Assembly (NCBI GenBank): GCA_965153455.1
Contig: OZ234500.1
Span: 1,922,001 to 1,986,000, forward strand
DNA: 64,000 nucleotides
Reading direction: 5' to 3'
Source of the DNA: Sphagnum compactum
Lineage: Eukaryota; Bryophyta; Sphagnopsida; Sphagnales
A model generated the notes under the pieces. It was not told the origin of the DNA, searched no databases, and saw only the letters and a list, made by a program, of their open reading frames with translations. The position numbers and the translations under genes are program-made. Below are positions 12,655 to 25,322 of the stretch, one piece after another. Position 1 is the stretch's first letter. Each line of letters starts with the position of its first letter.

Positions 12655-14690
12655 ATTGAATGGGAGAGCAAAACAGTGAAATAGTATTAGAGTTATTTGT
12701 AAAGTCAACCTGTCTTTGGGTTGTAGTTTGACCCTCTAATTCGTGTTTCATCCCCAATCCAAGTGTAGCTGTAAAGTGACCCAATTTGGATTCCATTTTA
12801 TTAAACTGGGTAAGATTTGCAAGATCTTATTTGACTAGGCTTGATTTAAAAAATAATGTTGTGGCAGTGAAGGCACAGGTATGGCAAATTCAAAACTGGG
12901 GGTGAAACTCCCTGGAGGATCAATCTAGCTGAGAAAACTAGTTTGGTCCCCTGTTTTAAAAAATAAAATCATATGTACTATTTTCATTCTCACTTGTGAT
13001 TTCATCCCCAGTTCCAGAAAAAAATGACTGGGCCCCAGTGTGGGATACTTGATGACAACTATAATGCAACTCAAGAAAGGAAGTTACAGATTTGAGTATA
13101 TAGTGTGTGGACAATGAAATACACTGTTGCTAAGCTGTTTAAATGATTTTCAATAATGGATTTCATGTTCTCCACTTGAAATAAGGTACCAAACCAAGAG
13201 AGTCCCACAATTAGGTACTAGTTATGCAGTATCATCTCAAATGGGGGTTTAGCCCCTAAGAGGACAAAGGGAAACACTTGCAAATTTGAGTACAGTTTTG
13301 TGTACACTGAAATGCAAAACAAAGAGCACCTGTGTATTTCATTACCCACTAGTGTGGCCTGTGCTGTTGGCCCAAGTGTTACCACATCCTCAACTGATTT
13401 TTCCTACCAAAACCTGGTTTTTTTGGGACTTTATTTGAATTTTCAGTGGCAGAAATCACTTAAAAATCAATATCTCCCACCACATTCTGAATCCAAATCT
13501 TACCAAATAAATCCCATTAAATCCTGCTCATCAAGATCTTTCCAACAACACCAAAGGCATATTGCAATTCCTCCCAACTTTTAGTTACAATTTCATTTAA
13601 TTTAATTTTAGTTCTTGACACATAAACTTAGGCAATGTGCATGTTCATTGCTCAAATGACATAATATTTTAACACAATTGAAAATTTTCAACACTTAACT
13701 AGCATAAAAACCTCCCAAGTAGCCAGCTGAATGACAACTGAAAACTTAGAGTAACCACTAAATTGATATAATTTTTTTTGAAGCTAAGTAAATGACATGT
13801 ATTTACCCAAAGTAGCCAGTCCATATGCACCCACCAAAACTAGTCGTAGCCAATTGTACATGATATGTTAAAAGAACTAATGGTCAAATTCCATACTTCA
13901 CTCGCTAAAATATTTCAACTCACTCAACAAGGGTCGCCACTTCTGCTACTGCCCTTCAATTTGTCTTGCCACCTAAGCTACCGTTTTGGGAAAAAAAAAG
14001 CATTGCCCTATAAATAACCTAGGACAATTGTGAAAGGTAGGGTATAATGTTGATATGAATGCTTGAATTGTTCAACTCCAATTTTGTTGTCATTTTTTTT
14101 CCCTTCAATACAAGATGTATGGCAGGACCATAACATCGGCTTGGTTTCATGGCATTTGGACTTGCGGTGGGTGTAGAAGTTCTTGAATATCGAATGATTT
14201 CTCAACCTAGGCAATAACAACACAAATTTCATAATTAATCCCAATTCCTAAGTCTTTCCTAAATCTTGAGCACTAAACAATGGGGTAGCGAATTTTAACT
14301 TTTAAGTCTTCATTGCATAATGCACACGCAGGGGAATTGAACCCTTGTCCTTGTTAATATTGCCCTTTGTATTGGATGTGTGTTTGCACCCACAACCCAT
14401 GCCATCCACCCACATAGATTAACATGCACAAGAGAAACACAACTAGTGCAATAGAAATTACATCCAATGACCACCCACCTTCCCACCCAAGTCCAACCCC
14501 ATACCCCACTCCTCTTGTATCCATTGTCTATAAGGTCTAAACTATAAATTACAAATGCGATGGCCCATGGCTTGAGAAATAGATTTTAGTAGGCTATAGT
14601 TAACTTGTATAACATAGTAGCTCCTAACTTGCACAATAGTATTTTGCAAAAAACTAATCACCACAACTAACACAAAACCATTAGTGGTCA
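11498..14690. other. Intergenic DNA, no gene recognised
   Basis: AT-rich sequence with short C-runs (about 12.06 kb) and a CT microsatellite. No coding exon or transposon end could be supported. Confidence 0.4.
12617..12654. repeat. (TC)n microsatellite
   Basis: About 19 TC units with one TTT interruption near the right end. Confidence 0.95.
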
Positions 14691-14698
14691 TTCATGTA

Positions 14699-16330
14699 TC
14701 ATAAGCATTTTTTTTTCCCCCTTCTTCCAAGCAAGAATGGCTTCATGGTAAGGAAATCTTTCCAACAAACCTTTTTTTTTGGAGCAACCATGCACATTAC
14801 TAGATCTAGACAATTAGTCAATCTATTATGCAGCTTACTTTTCATTAAAGATAGTAGGAAAACACCTTTCGTCTTCAACACTTCCATTCACTTGGGCAAC
14901 AACATTTTTTGCTACCTTGATATATTATGGGATTTCAAGGTGAAATGTTGGGATGAAGTTATATTCTTCACAACTTAATGGCAAGGTTTATGTCACATGT
15001 TTTCTTCAATACAACTTTTGCATTGTTCTTCATGGTAACCTTGAAAAGGCTACCTTGTAAATCCAAATGTTGTGGATTCAACAAGGGTGGCACTTTTATT
15101 CCATTCATTATCCTTGTATTCAGTTTCCATTCATTCACAAGGACCACAACAATAGTGCAACATTGTTGTTTCATTGAAAAGACCATATTTGAAAACAATT
15201 GCCTAGTCACCCAAACTTGCTCATTAATGTCAAATTTTAATGTCTAGCCCATATATGTTGCCCAAAACATTCAAAAACCACATGTGGTCTTGAATTCTTG
15301 CAGTTAGATCTATGATCCACTTCAAAACAAGGATTTCATGCTTTGTTCCACCAATGAGGTGAAGCTATGGAACATAGGGGACTTTAAAGATGTAGATAAT
15401 CATAATATAATTTATAAACATCCTTTTGCAAATTTTCATTATAGAAATGAAATCACACACAAAGACATACCATAATTGACTAAATTTGATAAGGTTATGC
15501 ACTACTTCCAACAATTGAAGCACACATCACAAGCCAAATAACATTTTCACTTCCACTAGGTGATTCGAGTTTATAGTAGCCTTTGCATTTTTTGGTGTAT
15601 TAAGAGCCATCTTGATAGTAATGTGCAGTACTCTTTCATCATCCCTTTCATTAAAGAAACATATTGATCTACCTAGTGTGCCCATTTTCCAAAATTTTAT
15701 TCCAACCTCTTGTCTCATCACTTCTATTAGCTTTTGAAATTCAAGGTGTCATTTAAGGCTATGAATAAAGTTGCATACGATTATTACAGTAAACTTTCAA
15801 CCTCTAAATTCGGGATAAATGGTTTAGGGTTTGCATCGCCAAATGTATGTAATGTGCTATGCAATGCACCCCCAACACGTGTGGTGCATACTTTTCTTGA
15901 ATTTGCATTGTCGCACCATTATGGATACCGTGAAAAATGACGCCATTAATTCCAAATGAATCTACCTTCCTGGTCATGTCTTTTTTGGTCAATGCACCCA
16001 TAGTGATCAATGCCTTAGTGATCAATTGAATCATATTGTTTGCACTTGCACTGTTAAAAACACATTCCAAAAACACCAATATATGGGTACATCATTTTCC
16101 AATCTTGAACCACATAAGCATGGACATTAGCCCAAGATTGGTTGTTTAAGGTTTTGATTTCATCATGACTAAGATTGACATAGCTGGAAGCATTCACAAC
16201 CACTTTGGTGGCATCTAACACCACATGGTGGTGCAAATGTTTAGCCATTGACCACCTCGACATGTGATTCCAATGTTTTTCAGGGTAAATGTATCCTTGG
16301 GTGGTGCCATGGGGAACATCACACTTTCAT
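14699..16330 (-). pseudogene. Decayed hAT-superfamily transposase (KIAA1586-like/DUF4371 type)
   Basis: Read on the - strand, several frames line up in the order expected of one hAT transposase. From the high-coordinate end these are: EKHWNHMSRWSMAKHLH; SHDEIKTLNNQSWANVHAYVVQDW (catalytic-core start, 16263-16080); then, after a one-base frameshift near 16080-16105, VFLECVFNSASAN and APHVLGVHCIAHYIHLAMQ (about 16079-15804); then HLEFQKLIEVM and KMALNTPKNAK (about 15740-15527); HNLIKFSQLWYVFVCDF (about 15450); a segment at 15210-14968; and KSKLHNRLTNCLDLVMCM (about 14850-14790), which matches the C-terminal hAT dimerisation domain. Several frameshifts and in-frame stops make it non-functional. 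One stop replaces the Arg of a K-R-H-L-E-F motif and looks like CGA changed to TGA. Terminal inverted repeats and target duplications were not found. The order of motifs across more than 1.5 kb makes the identity fairly sure; the family is known to me from established hAT proteins. Confidence 0.8.
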
Positions 16331-19300
16331 TTTACTAGACCCATCAAAATTTAGAAAATAAAGGAAACATTTAAATAAGGATTTTGGCTCCAGATTTTTT
16401 AAGGTGTACCAAAATTGTGACACAATGTTTTCATTTTTTGTAATTTTTATCTAGTTTTTTTTTACCATGTAAAAACACATTTATGGATGGTTATGATGGA
16501 ATCTAAAATTGTAGTGGTCTAAAATATGGTACTCATGAAATATTTGATACTTTTAGACTCATTAGTTTTGATGGGGATCAAAATATAGGGGAAAAAAAAA
16601 TTGTAGTAAAAACTACTTGTCATTTTCCTTTTAGGTGTACACCTTAAAGGATTTTCACCCTTTTCATTAGAATTTTTTAGTGAGTACATTTATTAGGTTG
16701 TATATATTTTGAAAATTTAATGATATCAAGAATATTTGTATTTCGATGTTTTTAATTATTGAATCTATAAAAAGTTTCAAGAATGTCACCATGTTTCCTT
16801 TCCTTGAACTTTTTGGTTAGGAACAAAAGTTTGAAACATGTTTTGGTATTTTATTTGATTAAATTTTTAATGTAATTAATTGAGTAGGTGTAATTCAGTT
16901 ATGAATTTTCAAAGTTTAAAAGTTTGGTATTAAAAAATTACATTTCAATTAGGAAAAAAACTTTGTAATAATTCACATTTTTTTATTCCAATGAATATTT
17001 AAAGCCATATATTTTGGCATTTAAGGTACATATAGGATAATAGGAACCACACCCTCCACTTTGGGTGAGTGCTTATTTGGAATATTCTTGAAATAGTTTC
17101 ATTTTTAAGTTGAAAAATCATAAAACATTTCTTATCATTTAAAAAGATGTTAAATTATACTACTATGCAAAAATATGTTTAAAGAACTTCTCTTAAAATA
17201 TGTCATGTTGAAAAAATCTCCCAAAACAAATAATCTTTACAATGTTTTACAACATTTGTTATAATGTTTAATGAATTTTTTAAAGTAATATATCATCATT
17301 ATATTCATTCTAAATCATACCACATGTTTCCATAATATATAGGCAGCATATTTGTGTAAACAAATTAAGAATTTTCAAGATTAGATTAAAGTTTGACCCA
17401 AAAAGGTGAAAAAAAAAACATTAGTTTTAATTGTTTTGGCTCTTATTAACATGATTGCACCCTACAATGGATAAACATGAAAAAAATAAAACCTATAATT
17501 GTCGAAAAACATTTAAAAAAATAGGGCCCATGAATATATTATTTATCCACATTTGGTTTTAAAACCATTCCTTGAAGTGATTCCTAATGGTACCACCCAA
17601 GAGTACTTTTGTTTTTACGGGTTGTTTTTTAGATTTAATTGTTTGAATAAGCACATAGGCATTCAAAGTTTGTCATTGGCCTTCTGTCCATTAGCAAATG
17701 TAAAACAAATGTGAATTGAACAAGATTTTGCTTATCATCATTCCCATCCTCTTATGTCACAAGATGAAATACATTCTCTTTTGCCATACTTGCAAGGATA
17801 GCCTCATTTTTGACATGTTGGGAGTTTTTAAAGTAAAACTTTCTTATTTGAATCTCGAGCCTTTCAACTCATGTTTTCTTCTTATTAACATGCTTAAAGA
17901 GCGTATCAAGCTTTGGAATAAGCAACTTATCCTTTCATTCAACCTTTGAACACATTTCACACCTCACAACACATTGAATTGAAGTATCATCTTTAACAAC
18001 AAATTTAACCAAGTGTGTTTTGTTGCCCATAGGTCCTAAAACTTATGATGCATATCATATTGTGATTGTTTTTGTTTTTAATTCCCAATGGTGGATTCTA
18101 TATCTAGATCTATAGGTGCACTATTGTTAAAAGATGTAGTGCAATTTGGACGAAAAGATTAGGTTTTATTCGAACCAAGGTCATGGCAATTGGGGTTAGG
18201 CAAAAAACTTGGGGCTTGATCCAAAACATTTTCAAGCTTTTGCAATGGAATTTTGCCATTAAAAAAAACTTGTTGAAACAAATGTTTTGAAGTGCCTTAA
18301 ATGGAAGCATCGTTGTGAGCATGATTAACAAGTAGATTCCAAAGTTCACATTACATTTTATAACTCAATAATCAACAATAACAAAAGGATGTGTGGGGTG
18401 CATTCAAGATCCGCACAAGAGCTGGATGGTGATGACAACAAGAAAGTTAGAAATTGATACAATTGCAAGGAATCATGATGTTGAGCACAAAACATGAAAC
18501 AAGACACAAGAAAGGAATTGTAAGGAAAAACAAAAAGAAAACTGCATGACCATAAATCCATTTATGATTCCATAACTTGACAATAAGAACAAGGGGATTT
18601 GAATTTAGGAATCAAGAAATAAGATGTGAAATGGATGCAGAAGGTTGATGGTAGTGTCATAAAAACTGTTGAGAATTGGTATGTGCAATCAAAATAGGAA
18701 GTCAATGGTAACAATAAGATTTCCATGCTCAATTGGCACAAAAACATGATGTGAAGGGTGATCAACACAAGGGGAATTGGGGTTGTAACATAAAACAAAT
18801 TGCAAGCATGAAAGTGCAAAGAAAACTTCAAAGTGAAATGCAAAATGAAAAAGCAAAAACCTAACACATGGGTAGCGAACAACAACTACGTTGATGATAT
18901 GTCAACCAAAACCTCAATCCTTGACTTGCTTGCATCGTTGCAATGTCCAAATTTTATAAGAACAAACTTGAATTAAAGGCCCAACCTCCATTCATCTCAA
19001 AGGTTTTGCTTTTCAAAAATGAATGACTCCGCTTCTTGATCAAGATTCTTGAATCCTAAGTCCTCATTGTTCGACCTTCAATGGTCATTGTTAGAACTTA
19101 GTGTATAATGCTCACAAGTACACAAGCTACACAAATTGGCGAACCATTTATAGAAGGTGGTAGTCCCAGCTAGCAATGTGATAAAAGAGGAGGTTGCAAA
19201 AGATGGTGAAAAGATCCACTAGAAACAAATTGAAGGTGACATTGTGAGGGGAAGAGGGTGATCGAAGGCAATATGGTAACGAGGTATGAGTGTTGTAGGC

Positions 19301-22300
19301 TACTCATATTTTTGCACCATAGCTAGTATTGACCATCCTCAGCCATTGATGCTAATTGGGGTAGTGATCCGAGTCTTTCAATAGCTCAGATTTGGGCAAA
19401 TTTATGGCTATTTAAAAAAAATTAGGCAAGATGCTCAAAATCCTTTTTTTTTTTGGTTTGCAAAAAAGTGAAAACTTGCCCCCAAAGAAACATTGCTATA
19501 GGTTAAACTCATGATACTTTTACCCTTATTTGACCCTTATCTTTATGATATATTTGATATCAAATGCCCTACGGGTAGAATTGCAACCAAAATCCTAAAT
19601 ACCCTTTATCTTGAGGGTATCTTTCATTTATACCCCTTACCCTCAGGGTAATTCTTGTTTTAAAATCATACTTACCCTTAACCCTGACTGTATGAAAAAT
19701 CATTTTACCCTCCCAATAATGGTGGTACTACTACTATACCTGCATCATGCCAGCCCAAAGTTAGTCTGGACTCAATTACTAGGACTAGGTTGGTATGAAA
19801 GTTTTACCAGGACCAGAATGGTATGAAAAAATTGCAAATACCCAATAGCAGGATCAGGCTGGTATGATGGTAAAGTTGATACCAGACCAACTCTGGTTTC
19901 TGTAACATAAAATGTTACATCTCCAGGTCTCTAGATCTTGGTTAAGATCTCAAATAGGGATGCACATCCAGTATTTTGGGAGAGTGCTCAAGGCCTACCC
20001 CTCAACAATCAAAACATTTTACTGTAAACTCATGCATAGCCAGAACAATAATGTCTCAAATTGTGCACTAGTTTTGTAACTTGTGTAACTGGTTGATTGG
20101 TTATGGTTGGGCACTAGTATGCCTCAATCCATTCTTGCTGCCAATGTACTGCTGATGATGATCATGATGATGCCAAGAAGGCAATGAGCTTCAAGGGACT
20201 GGTTGGGACAGTTTTTTACAAATTGTGGGTATGAATGAATACTCTTGTGCACAAGAAAACAGCTATGGCATTTCTTGCAAGAAGCATGCGGAGCAAAGAA
20301 CAACACTTACAGCTTTATAAGTTATGTTCAAGACATTCAAGAAAGGACTTACGGTTACGATTTGAGAAAGCCAAGAAACCACCAGTGAAAATGCAATGAA
20401 CAAAACAGTCTGGCAATTTGCCTTGAAAGAGGACTGAGAGAAGGACTTGGCTTCATATTTTCATAGTTAGCTCACTTTGTCTACTCTCTTTGCAGTACCT
20501 AGTCATGAAATTTCTTGAGCACTTTGCATTCCCAAAAATGACATAAAAACTCACCATGGGCGAAAAACAGAGGGCATGGTCAACCTACGTGAGAGATATT
20601 GTTGTCCTTTAACACACCCACTTGGCAATTTGCCTTCTTTGGTGGTCCTTCAAGTAATACTGCCCTGGATACACGGGCAGCCTAGCTTCGACCTCCCCCT
20701 AGGAGGACCATTTCTGCAGGGTTGTGTCAGTTGATTTGAACAACCAAGCAAAGGATGCCAATATTATAATGACCCAAAACAAGCTACTTCTCCTTCACCC
20801 CAATCCCACCAACCCTTTAAAAAAAAACTCAAATTCCCCTTCCAGTATGTAACATGCAACCATACATACCCAAAGACTCTGGTGACATCAAAGTGGGTCA
20901 TTCAAAACAGAGAAGTGATCAAGTATGGTGGAGTTGGGTGGGCCTCAATCAACCAAGTGAAAAAATTTACATGTGATAACATCCAATTTTCCTTGATGCA
21001 GCACATATCATCATCATCAAAGGTCATCAGAATAAGTTCTTTCCATTTCATGTTTTAAAAAACCTATCACCACTCTTATGTGTACTCATAGGCATAAGGT
21101 CCCTCTCACGGCCTCTCCTCTTTTCTAGGAGGGGTATTCACAAACATAAGGTGCCCTCCAAAACACACTAGGAAATTTCTCTGAGTGCTTTATACAAAAT
21201 GTCAGCTGTTGACCAACAACAGAACTCAAATTTCATCACACCAACCAGACTTACCTATTCCTGGTATCTTTTGGTAGTTTTCTGCAGGGTAGGTTGAGAT
21301 TGAAAGTCATTGCTGGTTCAATTTACTGTACCACTTTTCCACACCTTACCAGGAAAACAGTCTCACAATTGGGTCCACCTAAGTAGCAGATTCCAGCAGG
21401 GTTTCAAACGGGAATTATGTCATGAAACAAAAGTCTGGATGCTTGACAAAAAGTTGATCTGCGACGCGATGAGTTAGCAAGTTAGAATTGGTATTTATTT
21501 GAACCCGTAGTTTATATCTGGAAAACTAAAAACATATAACTAAATAAATATAGAGGAGGGCTCCTAATTTTCCTTTTTTCTTTCGAGCAAAAAATAATTA
21601 ATCGAAATCACTCCTCAGATACATGTTTCTGGCCTAAGCAGTTAGGTTAGGTAGTATGTAATGCGGGGTACAATGAATCAATGGAATCAGAAACCCAGTG
21701 AGACAGTTTCGTGGTGCCAGTGAAAGCTTTTATGAGTTGCCGAAAATGGGAGGAATCGTGGGAGGTTTGGACTTCTTTCTTGGTCCGTACCAATGCTTAG
21801 TCCATCCCTTTGCCAGAGATCATACAGAAGTAACGACATGAATCTGAGGGAAAGGTCTCAGCTGCAGCTTTGAGTGCAGAGTGAGTGATTCCCAGTGTTT
21901 CAAGCTGTTTCTGGGCATAGTGTTTTTCTGTTGTACTCCAGTTGCAAAAAATTTCCACCAAGTTGCTTGAGTAAAAAAATTCTGCCCAATCTGCTTGACT
22001 TAGGTTGTGTTGGGCTTTTAATTATAATGCGTGAAAAACTAACTTGGGCGTGATCTATGTGCCCAATGAAAAAAAATTCTATCCAAAATTTTACACATAT
22101 ATGTGTTTTGGAATATTAAATCTCAAAAGAATTAAGTTTAATATCAATTTTATACCTAGGTATAAACTTTTGCATTTTCATGCTTTAGCTTTGGTTTCTT
22201 TGATTTAATGATGATTGCAAATTTTGTCACTCTAGTTGTTTTCATGTGGATTGGTAGTTGGCAACTAAATTTGAAAGTCTAGTTGTTGACTACCTAATTT

Positions 22301-22480
22301 TAGCTAGACATGTTAGTAACAATGCTACATCAGAAGATGACAATTTGTTACATGACATTTTCCATTAGAGAATTGCCAATTTTTTGGGTTTGTTGGCCCA
22401 TATCTGGACGGCTATTTGTGTTGGTGATGACAAACCCGGAGATTGTGGCAAGAAGGTTCTTCAAGGACTTGACTTTGGTT
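16331..22480. other. AT-rich intergenic DNA, no gene recognised
   Basis: Long AT-rich stretch. A patch at about 19.56-19.88 kb contains repeated ACCCTTA/AGGGTA words and GGTATGAAA words in both orientations, perhaps a degraded non-autonomous element, but no ends could be set. No coding exon is supported. Confidence 0.4.
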
Positions 22481-22500
22481 GCTGCTGCTGCTGCTGCTGC
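22481..22500. repeat. (GCT)n microsatellite
   Basis: Almost seven GCT units followed by AGGG, in non-coding surroundings. Confidence 0.9.
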
Positions 22501-22662
22501 AGGGCTTAGGGACCCACTTGGGTTGAATCACAGGTCAATCTATCCATTCCTTTTTTAGACTTTTGAAACCACTTGAAAATTCCTGGTTTCTTGTCCTGAC
22601 AATTGGGGGCAAGAAAGTGTAATAGAGTCTTCTGACCAGGAAGTCTCCCCAATAAAAAATAG

Positions 22663-22692
<30 letters not shown>
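22663..22692. repeat. (AAAT)n microsatellite
   Basis: About seven tetranucleotide units. Confidence 0.9.
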
Positions 22693-22694
<2 letters not shown>

Positions 22695-25278
22695 GTAAAA
22701 ATAAAAACCAATATAGACTAGCTCCTCGAAGGAGACCAAGATATTATAGTGAACCTTGACCCAGACATATTAATCATTTGTAGGACTAAATAAGTCTGAT
22801 CTCTTCTGGTCCAAAAACTAACAAGTTGAAATATAAACAAATATGAAGGTCTTTTCTTTCAATGTGAAGTCTAGAATAATTTCTTCAAACTACATCACAT
22901 TCATTGAGCACTCAACAAAATTGAACATTTTGTTGGTACCTCCAGAATATTGAAGGCAAAAGAAAAAAGAAAAAAAAAAGGTGTGATTCTTCTTAGTTTC
23001 AAGTTGATCCAATGTTAACATTGGCGAGATTTCAACAATTGATGATGATAAATTTCTCCTTTTCATCTTTTCTTTTAACCAAGTGATCACCAGGTTGTTT
23101 TTTTTTCAATCAGTCTTGTTATATCAAAATTTTGGGGAGTTTTTTTAGCAAAATTAGTTGAATTTTCAGTAAGCTATGCAAACAAAAATTTCCCAAATTT
23201 TTTGTCCAAAAAGTGACAAAAGTTGTTTGGGGTGGGGGGCGGGGAAAGACACCATTCACTCTGTGTAATCCGAGTCAGAAATGATTCACTTTTCAATCTC
23301 CAGGGGGATCATCAATTGCAGGCCTGAAGCTGAAATTTTAGTGCAGTCCTTTCAGCTACATAGTTCACCCAATCTCATTAGTACTTAACCCAAGCTGATG
23401 GGTTACCAGGTTTCATAGGATGTTTTCTTCACATAAGATGCCATGTCAAGTACCACAACACAACACTTGTCGTTATGTACTTATTATGCCCGGATGTTTC
23501 AAAATCAGTTGCATGAAGAAGGGTACAGAGCATACATGTATATACAAGTTATGCCAGTTTGTTAAATAATGAGGGTACTTAACCAAAAGGTCCTTGAATT
23601 TGGTTGTCAACTGGGTTCTTCTTACCATCCCTGATCCTGAGCAGACATTGTGATAAAAAAAAAAGTACTTACTTACTTACTTACTTGAGCCCTTGAGAAT
23701 TAGTGAAATGGGAAATAAATATGAACACCTTCTAACCAGGGTTAATTTCTATAGTCAAGTTTTCTCCTAGCTGGTTAGTATAAATCATGATGGATTTAGT
23801 TGAACTTTTTTTGCTAAATCAGCTTGCAATCATGAATGTTTCTGCTTAAATGATGCACTAGAAGTGCAACTCATGATGGGTAGCTTGTAATTGACACCCA
23901 TTAAAGTTCATGATAGAATCTAGTGAAGTTTTGTGGATTGGTCAGCAGCTGATAATTTTTGTCAAGTAGGCAATATAGCTTTGCTATAATTAGCAACAAA
24001 CAAAATAGAGAGGTTCAAATGGTAAACAAGAACAATTTGCAAAAGGTTTGAAAATTAAATTATCTAGGGATAGATATATTCCTTAAGAACTCCTTAGGGG
24101 GTGAGCAATTTTGGTCTAGAGTTAAATTACTTCCACTATACATTGTAGGTAGCCCAAGGATGGCCATGGAGACCCAAAAAAATGAGACCAAACACAACAA
24201 CATATAATTTATGATAAATCACATTACATCAATTGTGACACATAATATATTTATGTCAAGAAATTATAAGCCATGCCACATAAGTTTTTTAACAGAGTTC
24301 TGGTTCATGACCACGGTTTAGTTTGTCAAAATTTTGAAAAACCATTCTGGTGATTTTTTTTTCAAAAAAGAGAAATAATAGCCAAATTTACACTAATAAT
24401 TTTATAAAAAATTCTCAAATTTTTTTGTGCTAAAAAAAAGGGCGAAAATACAGTTAAATGTTTAATTTGGATTGTCATGATTAAATTTTTTTTAGATTGA
24501 GAATGAATTTAAAATGTAAAGTCATATTTAATATCAACATTTAATTTTTTGGAATTTAATTGACTTTAATTAGTGTAAATCATATTGAAAAATATGAAGG
24601 AGTTTCAAAAAAAGAATAGATTTATTTTGGACTTTTGAAAATGAGGACATTGTGTTTATGGTGCAAATTTAATTAAAAATGTGGACTCAAAAGGTATTTC
24701 CTAAAAATAGCAAAATTAAAAAAATCCACCATTAAATGAGGGGGAAAAAAAAAGATACATTGAAACTTTCCCAATATGAGACATTAGATGAATTAAAAAA
24801 CTTTAAAATGTTATGATTTTGATCATTTTTCACCAAATTTTTCCCCTTTCATATTGAGATCTGTAAATATTTACATGGAATTTTTGACCAATCATATGTT
24901 TAATAATATATATAGAGTGATTTACCAATACAATTTTAGGGTCATTTTGGATTATAATTTGACATAGATCAAATTCCATTTCAGAATATTTTTTATTGTT
25001 TGTCTTGTACTCTTTCAATGCTTTTTTTTTTTTTTTTTTTTTTGGGTCTATTGGTATCTTGTTCACATTGTGAACTTCTCTAATGAATTGAACTTTAGTT
25101 GGCATTTTGCCTCCCAAATCAAGAATGTAAAAAAATATTAATGGAACAAAATGACATACAATAAAATCTACAAAATTTTATCTTTTAAAAAGACAAAATT
25201 GATTAAAAAAAAAATTATGTTCACTCAAAATAATTTAATCATGGTCACTAGTAGTGTGAAATAGTGCAAAACCCAAAT

Positions 25279-25283
<5 letters not shown>
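22693..25283. other. AT-rich intergenic DNA, no gene recognised
   Basis: Contains a TTAC tetranucleotide run (about 23666-23685), a 22-base T run (25022-25043), and one copy of an old dispersed AT-rich repeat (about 24455-24850). No coding exon is seen. Confidence 0.4.
24455..24850 (+). repeat. Old dispersed AT-rich repeat, copy 1
   Basis: Shares interrupted but ordered similarity with 42640-43020 on the same strand: words such as AAGTCATATT, TCAACATT/TTAACATT and AAATATGAA occur in the same order at similar spacing. The two copies are strongly diverged and the class is unknown. Confidence 0.45.

Positions 25284-25320
<37 letters not shown>
25284..25320. repeat. (TA)n microsatellite
   Basis: About 18 TA units directly followed by GATTTATT. 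Confidence 0.95.

Positions 25321-25322
<2 letters not shown>

Noticed and set aside
14320-14360. tRNA-like B box on the - strand (GGGTTCAATTCCCC)
   Set aside because: A single box without an A box or stems at the right spacing; likely chance.
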